From the NCBI GenBank assembly GCA_002737665.1, contig NSIF01000017.1, forward strand, positions 1 to 36,273: a stretch of DNA of 36,273 nt, read 5' to 3'. The notes below the pieces were generated by a model. The model was not told where the DNA came from. It was given only the letters and a program-made list of their open reading frames with translations, and did not search any database. Source of the DNA: Flavobacteriales bacterium. Lineage in GTDB: Bacteria; Bacteroidota; Bacteroidia; Palsa-965. Shown here in pieces: positions 29,260 to 36,273 of the stretch. The first letter of the stretch is position 1; each line of letters opens with the position of its first letter. A program made the position numbers and the translations under genes.

Positions 29260-30459
29260 CTAATTAACGCTTCCGGGATAAACTTTCAAAGCTTCCTCTA
29301 AACATTTCATTGCACTTTTTAAATCAGACAGGTTTAGGACGTAAGCAATTCGCACTTCATTAAGTCCAGCATCTAAAGAAGAGTAAAATCCTGTGGCTGG
29401 TGCAAGCATTACCGTTTCTCCATTGTACTGAAAATCTTCCAAAAGCCATTGACAAAATTTATCTGAATTATCGATTGGTAATCTTGCTATGCAATAAAAT
29501 GCACCAGATGGCTTCGGGCAAAATACGCCGTCCATTTTATTAAGTGCTTCAATTACATAATTTCTTCGATTGGTATATTCATTCGTAACCGAATCAAAAT
29601 AAGATTGTGGTGTTTCTAATGCTGCTTCAGCACCTATTTGTCCAAATGTTGGTGGACTTAAACGGGCCTGTGCAAATTTTAATGCTGCGCTCATTACCTC
29701 TTTATTTTTTGAGATCAAGGCTCCGATTCTTGCTCCACATGCACTGTATCTTTTGGAGATTGAATCGAGGAGTACAACATTATTTTCTATGCCTGACAAA
29801 TGCATCACAGAAGTGTATGATTTTCCATCGTAGCAAAATTCACGGTAAACCTCATCCGACAATAAAAACAAATCGTATTTCAGGACTAATTCTTTAAGCG
29901 CTTCTAGTTCTGTTTTAGTGTAGAGGTAGCCTGTAGGATTTCCAGGATTGCAAATCATAATACCTTTTGTTTTCGGCGTAATTTTTTTTTCGAATTCTTC
30001 AATAGGTGGCAACGCGAATCCTGTTTCGATATACGAACGAATAGGTTTTATTACTAAATCCGCCGCGCATGAAAATCCATTGTAGTTTGCATAGAAGGGC
30101 TCTGGTATTAATATTTCATCACCAGCATTGAAACAAGTTAACATTGCAATTTCAATTGCTTCTGATCCTCCTGTTGTAATAATAATGTCTTCGGTCTCTA
30201 CATTCATTTGAAACTTCTGGTAATATCCAGCAAGTTTATTACGATAGCTTTCTATACCGGCCGAGTGTGAATACTCAATGATTTTTATTTTAGAATTTTT
30301 AATTGCATCGAGCATGACAGCAGGAGTTTCAATGTCGGGCTGACCAATATTGAGGTGGTAAATTTTTCGTCCGTCCTTCTTTGCCTTTTCTGCAAAAGGG
30401 ACTAGCTTACGAATTGGAGATGGCGGCATTTGGCCCGCTTTCTGTGATACTTTAGGCAT
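29260..30459 (-). CDS. Pyridoxal phosphate-dependent aminotransferase, class I/II
   Basis: YHLNIGQPDIETP, ITTGGSEAIEIAMLTCFNAGDEILIPEPFYANY, IMICNPGNPTGYLY, LLDSISKRYSACGARIGALIS. MPKVSQKAG start at 30459. Confidence 0.88.
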   Translation of the reverse strand: MPKVSQKAGQMPPSPIRKLVPFAEKAKKDGRKIYHLNIGQPDIETPAVMLDAIKNSKIKIIEYSHSAGIESYRNKLAGYYQKFQMNVETEDIIITTGGSEAIEIAMLTCFNAGDEILIPEPFYANYNGFSCAADLVIKPIRSYIETGFALPPIEEFEKKITPKTKGIMICNPGNPTGYLYTKTELEALKELVLKYDLFLLSDEVYREFCYDGKSYTSVMHLSGIENNVVLLDSISKRYSACGARIGALISKNKEVMSAALKFAQARLSPPTFGQIGAEAALETPQSYFDSVTNEYTNRRNYVIEALNKMDGVFCPKPSGAFYCIARLPIDNSDKFCQWLLEDFQYNGETVMLAPATGFYSSLDAGLNEVRIAYVLNLSDLKSAMKCLEEALKVYPGSVN

Positions 30460-30508
30460 AGCTATGAAATGAATTTCAAAGTTCGTAATTAGCGGGTAAT
30501 TAACATTC

Positions 30509-30541
30509 AATTATCATTTTTATTTATGCAAAATGATAATT
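30509..30541. promoter_or_regulatory. Perfect 12-bp inverted repeat upstream of the aminotransferase gene
   Basis: aattatcatttt (30509-30520) - tatttatgc - aaaatgataatt (30530-30541); no T-tract. Confidence 0.4.
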
Positions 30542-30601
30542 TAACAGGCTAGTAAACCAAAATATTGAGGTATAAAGCTGAAATTATATTTTTTGAATAC
30601 G

Positions 30602-30991
30602 CTACTTCGCCTTTAATACAACGCATTTAAATGTTAGCGTTACGGGTGAATTCAGCGCATTTGACTTCAAGAGCACAGTTCTTTCCTGTCGTCCGATTGT
30701 AGTTTTACTATCAAATGTTACTCGAATTGTTTCTTTTTGACTTTTTTTAATAGGACTTTTTGGGTAATCAACGGTTGTGCATTTGCAACTCACATCTGCT
30801 TGCTGAATAATTAAAGGCTCGTCTCCTGTATTTGTAAACATAAAATCATGAAATGTAATTTCACCTTGGTGAAGGAATCCAAAATTAAATTTCAATTCCT
30901 CCAAATGCATCTCTGGCGAAATTTTTTCGCATGGTGACTGGCGAAATGCGAACGTAACAAATGCAAGAATTAAAACAGTTAATTGCTTCAT
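30602..30991 (-). CDS. DUF1573 domain protein (divergent copy, CKC motif)
   Basis: FNFGFLHQGEITFHDFMFTNTGDEPLIIQQADVSCKCTTVDYPKSPIKKSQKETIRVTFDSKTTIGRQERTV. Confidence 0.78.
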   Translation of the reverse strand: MKQLTVLILAFVTFAFRQSPCEKISPEMHLEELKFNFGFLHQGEITFHDFMFTNTGDEPLIIQQADVSCKCTTVDYPKSPIKKSQKETIRVTFDSKTTIGRQERTVLLKSNALNSPVTLTFKCVVLKAK

Positions 30992-31060
30992 ACGTTGTAT
31001 CTAAATTATTTCGTATTCAACAAATGTATGTTTTTAGTTATGATTTTTTTGATTAAACAT

Positions 31061-31089
31061 AAAAACGCGAACAGTATGTTCGCGTTTTT
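31061..31089. terminator. Bidirectional-type intrinsic terminator at end of three-gene DUF1573 cluster
   Basis: aaaaacgcgaac-agtat-gttcgcgttttt, 12-bp perfect stem. Confidence 0.85.
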
Positions 31090-31108
31090 AATCGAGTTTT
31101 AACCAAAA

Positions 31109-31531
31109 TTAATTTCCGCTTGTGGCCGGTGTGCCAGCGGGAATTACAGAACCTTTAATTTTCACTTCCACTATACTGTTTGACGCATTTGATGTAACAG
31201 TAATTTTTTTATCAAACATACCAATACGAATACTGGTATCGTATTTTACTTTAAAATTTGCACTTGAACCAGGGGCAATTGGATTCTTCGGCCAACTTTC
31301 TGGAAACGTTGTGCAACCGCAGGCTCCTTTTATACTAGCAATAGTAAGTGGAGTTTTTCCAGTGTTTTTGAACGAAAATGTGCGTATAGCTTCACTGCCT
31401 TGTGTAATATTTCCGAAATCAATAACTTCTGATTGAAACGTAATTTCTGGTGCATTGATATCTGAATTTATTTGTGCAGATAAAAATGGAACAGAAAATA
31501 ACACTATCAATATGGAAGCAATAAGTTTCAT
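31109..31531 (-). CDS. DUF1573 domain protein
   Basis: DFGNITQGSEAIRTFSFKNTGKTPLTIASIKGACGCTTFPESWPKNPIAPGSSANFKVKYDTSIRIGMFDKKITVTS. Confidence 0.82.
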   Translation of the reverse strand: MKLIASILIVLFSVPFLSAQINSDINAPEITFQSEVIDFGNITQGSEAIRTFSFKNTGKTPLTIASIKGACGCTTFPESWPKNPIAPGSSANFKVKYDTSIRIGMFDKKITVTSNASNSIVEVKIKGSVIPAGTPATSGN

Positions 31532-31548
31532 TTACGTTCTTGACTAAA

Positions 31549-32049
31549 TTAATTATTCACCGGTGCTCCTCCATTTGCAGGGACTGACCCTGGCCCTGGA
31601 AAGGGTGTTTCAGAAATAGGTGCAGAAACCGTGCCATGAATTCGAATTACCGCAGGGGCTTCCTTTCCCTGAAAAGTTATTGTGACTTGTTTGTCAAAAG
31701 GCCCTAGGCGATTTGTGTCGTAACGAACTTTGATACCCACAGTTTGCCCAGGTTTTATAGGTTCTTTTGAGTATTCAGGTACAGTACAGCCACATGAACC
31801 ATGCGCTTCAGTAATTACAAGCATTTCTTTACTTGTATTTGTCAGTTTGAACTCGCAAATAGGTTCCCCACCTTTAAGGATGGTACCATAGTCGTTGCTC
31901 GTCTTGTTAAACTTGTAGCCTAAATCTACAATATCAACTTTAGCTGTTTGCGTAGGATTTGACTTAACAACTGGTTTTGAAGTGCTTGCTTGAGAAAAGC
32001 CATAGCTAAAGCTAAGACAACATATAGAGATTGTAACAATCTTTTTCAT
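31549..32049 (-). CDS. DUF1573 domain protein
   Basis: NDYGTILKGGEPICEFKLTNTSKEMLVITEAHGSCGCTVPEYSKEPIKPGQTVGIKVRYDTNRLGPFDKQVTITFQG. Confidence 0.83.
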   Translation of the reverse strand: MKKIVTISICCLSFSYGFSQASTSKPVVKSNPTQTAKVDIVDLGYKFNKTSNDYGTILKGGEPICEFKLTNTSKEMLVITEAHGSCGCTVPEYSKEPIKPGQTVGIKVRYDTNRLGPFDKQVTITFQGKEAPAVIRIHGTVSAPISETPFPGPGSVPANGGAPVNN

Positions 32050-32071
32050 ATTGAAAAAGGATTTAAATGAG

Positions 32072-32596
32072 TTAATTCTTTGGTTTTGTGGTCTCAGGTA
32101 ATGTAGTTGGCATCACTTGTGGAGCAGGTGTAGTAGATATTGTTGCACCACCATTTTGCCCTGGAGTTTCTGCAGGAGTTGGATTTGCAGGAGCCGCTTC
32201 AACTGTTCCTTTAATATGTAACACTATTGACTTGTCGGTGTCGTAAGTTAAAGTAACTGTTTTATCTTGGATACCCATTTTACCAGTTGAGTTAAAGGTA
32301 ACTTTAATTGTTCCACTTCCTTTTGGCTTAATTGGTTCTTTAGGATAATCAGGTACGGTACAACCGCAAGATCCAACAGCATTATTAATAATTAATGGCT
32401 CTTTTCCTGAGTTTTTAAATTTAAATTCATGGGTAGCGGTCTCGCCTTGTTTGATGTTTCCAAAGCTATATTCTAGCGCATCAAAAGTCATAACTGGACC
32501 ATTTTTTGTTTCCAATCCTGAGGTTACAGGTGCTTGAGCATTGGCCTGAGTCAAAGATCCCAAGATCATTAATGGAAGAAATAGTAATTTTTTCAT
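32072..32596 (-). CDS. DUF1573 domain protein
   Basis: YSFGNIKQGETATHEFKFKNSGKEPLIINNAVGSCGCTVPDYPKEPIKPKGSGTIKVTFNSTGKMGIQDKTVTLTYD. Confidence 0.85.
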   Translation of the reverse strand: MKKLLFLPLMILGSLTQANAQAPVTSGLETKNGPVMTFDALEYSFGNIKQGETATHEFKFKNSGKEPLIINNAVGSCGCTVPDYPKEPIKPKGSGTIKVTFNSTGKMGIQDKTVTLTYDTDKSIVLHIKGTVEAAPANPTPAETPGQNGGATISTTPAPQVMPTTLPETTKPKN

Positions 32597-32728
32597 TGTT
32601 CTGTTTTTTTTGGTTTTTAATTTTCAAATTACTTGCCATAATCGTGCCACAATTTTCTACTAAATTGTCGGAAATTAGTAGTTTTGTGTCCCTAGTAATT
32701 TAGGCAATGGTCGAAGATAAGTTAGATT

Positions 32729-35380
32729 ATGGAGATTCCCAAAAATTTTGAGTTTTCAGCAGCCGAAAAACGTTGGTATGCATGGTGGACTGAAAAGGGT
32801 TTTTTTCGATCCGTTCCCGATGAGCGTGAGCCTTATACCATTGTAATCCCCCCCCCAAATGTTACCGGTGTCCTACATATGGGGCACATGTTAAACAATA
32901 CCATTCAGGATGTCCTTATTCGGCGTGCTCGCATGCTTGGTAAAAATGCTTGTTGGGTACCTGGTACCGACCATGCCTCTATTGCAACCGAGGCTAAAGT
33001 TGTTGCTTTTTTAAAAGATAAAGGGATCAATAAGAAAGATCTTACACGTGATGAGTTTTTGAAATATGCTTGGGAGTGGAAAGATAAATATGGTGGAATA
33101 ATACTTGAACAATTAAAAAACCTCGGTGCATCTTGCGATTGGGACCGCACGCGATTTACCATGGAGGAAGAGTTGAGCGAGTCCGTTATTGATGTGTTTA
33201 TTGACCTTTATAAAAAAGGACATATTTACCGCGGAACAAGGATGGTGAATTGGGATGTCTCTGCATTGACTGCTGTTTCTGATGAAGAGGTAATTATGAA
33301 GGAATCAGTTTCAAAGCTTTATTATCTGCGATATTTAATTGAAGGAACAAAAAATGAATACGTAACAATTGCTACAACTCGTCCTGAAACAATTCTTGGT
33401 GATACTGCTGTTTGTGTCCATCCAGATGATGAGCGTTATGCAAATTTGAAAGGGAAAAAAGTACTTGTTCCTCTGCTAAATAAAGCAATTAATATTATTT
33501 ACGACGAATACGTTGATAAAGAATTCGGAACAGGTGCATTAAAAGTAACTCCTGCTCATGATCGGAATGATTATGAATTAGGAAAAAAACATAAACTTGA
33601 ATCCATTGATATTTTTAATCCAGATGGAACAATCGCTCTTGCTGGAAAATTATATGTTGGCAAAGATCGTTTTGCTGTTCGTAAAGAAATTATAAAGGAT
33701 TTGGAGGAAGCTGGGCATCTTGTGAAAGTGGAAGAAATCAATAACAATGTTGGTTATTCTGAAAGAACTAAATCAGTGATTGAACCACGCTTATCCATGC
33801 AATGGTTTCTTTCGATGAAGGATATTTCTAAACCTGCTTTGGATAATGTATTGAATGGAAATGTAAAGTTGATTCCCGATAAGTTTCTTGGAACATATAA
33901 GCATTGGATGGAAAATGTACATGACTGGTGCATTTCGCGTCAATTGTGGTGGGGACAACAAATACCAGCGTGGTATGACAACAAAGGAAATTTTGTAGTT
34001 GCCAAAACAAAAAAAGAAGCTTTCGAACAATTCAAAATTAATAATTCAACAATAGAAATTGAAGAGATTCGTCAAGATGAAGATGTAGTTGATACTTGGT
34101 TTTCCTCTTGGTTATGGCCGATTTCTGTTTTTGATCCAACTTTTTTTGGTAAAGAAAAAGGAAGTCCGGGCAATGCTGATTTACAATATTATTATCCGAC
34201 GAACGATTTAGTTACAGGACCCGATATTTTATTTTTCTGGATTGCTCGAATGATCATTGCTGGATACGAATACAAAAACGAGAGGCCGTTTGAAAATGTT
34301 TACCTGACAGGAATTGTTCGCGATAAACAAGGACGGAAAATGTCAAAACAATTGGGTAATTCTCCAGACCCTTTAGAACTCATTCAAAAATACAGTGCGG
34401 ATGGTGTGCGTGTTGGAATGCTTTTATGCGCACCAGCTGGAAACGATTTGCCGTTTGACGATTTGATGTGTGAGCAAGGCAGAAATTTCTCAAATAAAAT
34501 TTGGAATGCATTTCGTTTGTTAAAAGGATTCAGTGTTGACAATTCAGTCGAGCAACCCGAATCGTCCAAGTTTGCCATTCAATGGTTCAATGCAAATTTC
34601 AATGAGCAGCTTGTCGTTATAAATGATTTGTTCTCCAAATTCCGTTTGTCAGAAGCTTTGATGGCAAGCTATAAATTAGTGTGGGACGATTTCTGTGCTT
34701 GGTATTTGGAAATGATTAAACCAGATTTTGTGAATGGTGTCGCAAAAAGTATTGATGAAAAAACATTTTTAGCAACAACAGAATTTTTCGAAAAGATTTT
34801 GAAAGTGTTGCATCCGTTCATGCCGTTCATTACTGAAGAATTGTATCATCATTTAGCAGAACGAGAGGAGCGCGATGCAATTATTATTGCCAAATGGCCC
34901 GTGGTAGCAATTGTAGATCAATCCATTTTAGAAAAGTTTTCGGTTTTTCAGGATATCGTAATTGGGGTTCGGGCAATTCGAAATTCAAAAAATATTTCTC
35001 CAAAGGAACCGCTTAATCTTTTTGTTAGAACAGAAAATAATTCAACAATTCAAAAAAGTGAAGGAGCAATTAAAAAACTGTGCAACGTTTCTCAACTTCA
35101 ATATACGAATCAAAAAGTTGAAAACGCATCTTCTTTTTTGGCTGGAGGATTAGAGTTTTATGTTCCTCTCCCTAATAATTTTGATTTGAAAGCAGAAAGA
35201 GAACGGTTGGAAAAGGAACTTGTATACAACCAGGGGTTTTTAATTTCTGTTCAAAAGAAATTAGCGAATGAAAAATTTGTTTCAAATGCAAAGCCGGAGT
35301 TAATTGAGTTAGAGCGTCGCAAGCAATTAGATGCCGAATCTGCTATTAAATCTATTGAGGAACAGCTATCAAATTTATAG
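32729..35380 (+). CDS. valS: Valyl-tRNA synthetase
   Basis: YTIVIPPPNVTGVLHMGHMLNNTIQDVLIR; ACWVPGTDHASIATEAKV; GRKMSKQLGNSPDPL; C-terminal coiled-coil arm. Confidence 0.97.
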   Translation: MEIPKNFEFSAAEKRWYAWWTEKGFFRSVPDEREPYTIVIPPPNVTGVLHMGHMLNNTIQDVLIRRARMLGKNACWVPGTDHASIATEAKVVAFLKDKGINKKDLTRDEFLKYAWEWKDKYGGIILEQLKNLGASCDWDRTRFTMEEELSESVIDVFIDLYKKGHIYRGTRMVNWDVSALTAVSDEEVIMKESVSKLYYLRYLIEGTKNEYVTIATTRPETILGDTAVCVHPDDERYANLKGKKVLVPLLNKAINIIYDEYVDKEFGTGALKVTPAHDRNDYELGKKHKLESIDIFNPDGTIALAGKLYVGKDRFAVRKEIIKDLEEAGHLVKVEEINNNVGYSERTKSVIEPRLSMQWFLSMKDISKPALDNVLNGNVKLIPDKFLGTYKHWMENVHDWCISRQLWWGQQIPAWYDNKGNFVVAKTKKEAFEQFKINNSTIEIEEIRQDEDVVDTWFSSWLWPISVFDPTFFGKEKGSPGNADLQYYYPTNDLVTGPDILFFWIARMIIAGYEYKNERPFENVYLTGIVRDKQGRKMSKQLGNSPDPLELIQKYSADGVRVGMLLCAPAGNDLPFDDLMCEQGRNFSNKIWNAFRLLKGFSVDNSVEQPESSKFAIQWFNANFNEQLVVINDLFSKFRLSEALMASYKLVWDDFCAWYLEMIKPDFVNGVAKSIDEKTFLATTEFFEKILKVLHPFMPFITEELYHHLAEREERDAIIIAKWPVVAIVDQSILEKFSVFQDIVIGVRAIRNSKNISPKEPLNLFVRTENNSTIQKSEGAIKKLCNVSQLQYTNQKVENASSFLAGGLEFYVPLPNNFDLKAERERLEKELVYNQGFLISVQKKLANEKFVSNAKPELIELERRKQLDAESAIKSIEEQLSNL

Positions 35381-35404
35381 TTTTTTTGAATGGCGATTAT
35401 TGGC

Positions 35405-35556
35405 TTAACTAGAAATTAAATAGTTTTCCTTTTGTAAAGCTGTTATTTGATCCTCTGTTAATGTATTTCCTTCAATTTATAATGAGGAATGAAATGTTTT
35501 TTTTCTGTTTGTTTTCGAAGTTGAGGATATTGTTTAGTCAGGTAATTAGCATTCAC
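35405..35556 (-). pseudogene. Possible frameshifted gene remnant
   Basis: Two overlapping minus-strand open segments: VNANYLTKQYPQLRKQTEKKHFIPHYKLKEIH* (35556-35458) and, one frame over, EGNTLTEDQITALQKENYLISS* (35473-35405). Confidence 0.3.
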
Positions 35557-35727
35557 CTATCCTAACTTTTCGGAAATTGAACTTATTGATTTTATTTTTT
35601 TTGTTAATGTCGTAAGGATACTTCATTGATACTATCATTTCATACTATCAAAAGTGATCTATTTTCTGTGAAATGTTGAATTATTGTTGTTTTCTTAATC
35701 GTAGTTTAGTGAAAGCTAACCTGCGTG

Positions 35728-36273
35728 CTATGGGCTAGTTATTTTCTCATTTGTGCTGTCTTTGGCTACTGCTATTTTTATCTTTTTTATACCAAACCGC
35801 CAAAGGAATATAATAAATACAGTAAAAATAATTAATAATATTCCAGCAAACCCGGCATCCACTTTTGATAAATTACTAGAATACATTAAAAGAAAGTCAT
35901 AGGTGCCATGAAGACCCATTGGAACGAGTAAAGTAAGCATTAAATATTTTTGTTGATTATGGTCTTTATTGAATTTTGCTAAAGAAAGAAAATATCCCAT
36001 TGCCACTGCGAATAAACCATGTCCAGGCACAGCGAGAATTGCTCTCATAAATGCAATTCCTAGTCCGTGTTCAAAAACATACAAGATATTTTCTACTAAA
36101 GCGAATCCTAACGAAACAAAAACAGCATATATGATTCCATCGTAATGTTCATCGAAAAACTTGCTTTTCCAGATGATCCAATATAAAATAATAAACTTCG
36201 CGAACTCTTCAGGAATGGCAGCTACAAAAAAAGCATCGTAAAACGATTTAAATAGTGGAGATTGAAACGCAGT
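35728..36273 (-). CDS. PrsW-family intramembrane metalloprotease, partial (5' end outside window)
   Basis: Open to the window edge in frame: TAFQSPLFKSFYDAFFVAAIPEEFAKFIILYWIIWKSKFFDEHYDGIIYAVFVSLGFALVENILYVFEHG...AILAVPGHGLFAVAMGYFLSLAKF...VPMGLHGTYDFLLMY. PEEFAKF, ExxxY and HxxxD-type motifs; the ORF track shows only the part after an internal start. Confidence 0.8.
   Translation of the reverse strand, partial: TAFQSPLFKSFYDAFFVAAIPEEFAKFIILYWIIWKSKFFDEHYDGIIYAVFVSLGFALVENILYVFEHGLGIAFMRAILAVPGHGLFAVAMGYFLSLAKFNKDHNQQKYLMLTLLVPMGLHGTYDFLLMYSSNLSKVDAGFAGILLIIFTVFIIFLWRFGIKKIKIAVAKDSTNEKITSP

Noticed and set aside
30509-30541. Interpretation of the inverted repeat as a Fur box
   Set aside because: Half-sites are ATTATCAT/ATGATAAT in the opposite arrangement and spacing to GATAATGATAATCATTATC.
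35694-35735. gctaacctgcgtgctatgggctag as a second copy of the 24309-24357 repeat
   Set aside because: Only short end-like similarity (CCTGC...GGGCTA); no TTCCGCT or GCAATCAGGG cores.

Overview
AT-rich Bacteroidota chromosomal segment. Lineage is inferred from T9SS sorting domains, a TTG-N19-TAnnTTTG-type promoter, start codons without Shine-Dalgarno (SD) motifs, and the synteny. The core is a highly conserved block: rpsU - xerC/D - hpf - tRNA-Thr/Tyr/Gly/Thr - tuf - tRNA-Trp - secE - nusG - rplK - rplA - rplJ - rplL - rpoB - rpoC - DUF3467. To its left are a partial GHMP/heptose kinase gene and a glycosyltransferase on the minus strand. To its right is an accessory region: a NIDO/PKD type-B T9SS surface protein, a patatin with C-terminal barrel, a signal-less BtuF-like protein, a cystathionine beta-synthase-like enzyme, an FtsX/LolE-like permease, DUF1343 (NamZ-like), a cytochrome c + copper type II monooxygenase fusion with type-A T9SS tail, PAP2, an aminotransferase, four tandem DUF1573 genes, valS, and a PrsW-like protease running off the end. 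The most interesting signals are: (i) an intergenic element with conserved-looking termini at 24309-24357 that resembles a dispersed Bacteroidota repeat; (ii) several long perfect hairpins inside the tuf-rpoBC operon, especially the 16-19 bp stem between rplL and rpoB; (iii) a heme/dicopper secreted monooxygenase fusion; (iv) the DUF1573 tandem array with a conserved CxC motif; (v) an SD-less rpsU whose product keeps Tyr54; (vi) a TTG-initiated rpoB carrying Thr at the E. coli P564 rifampicin position. I see no CRISPR array, transposase, prophage or classical defence system. All calls are by eye, with no database searches.
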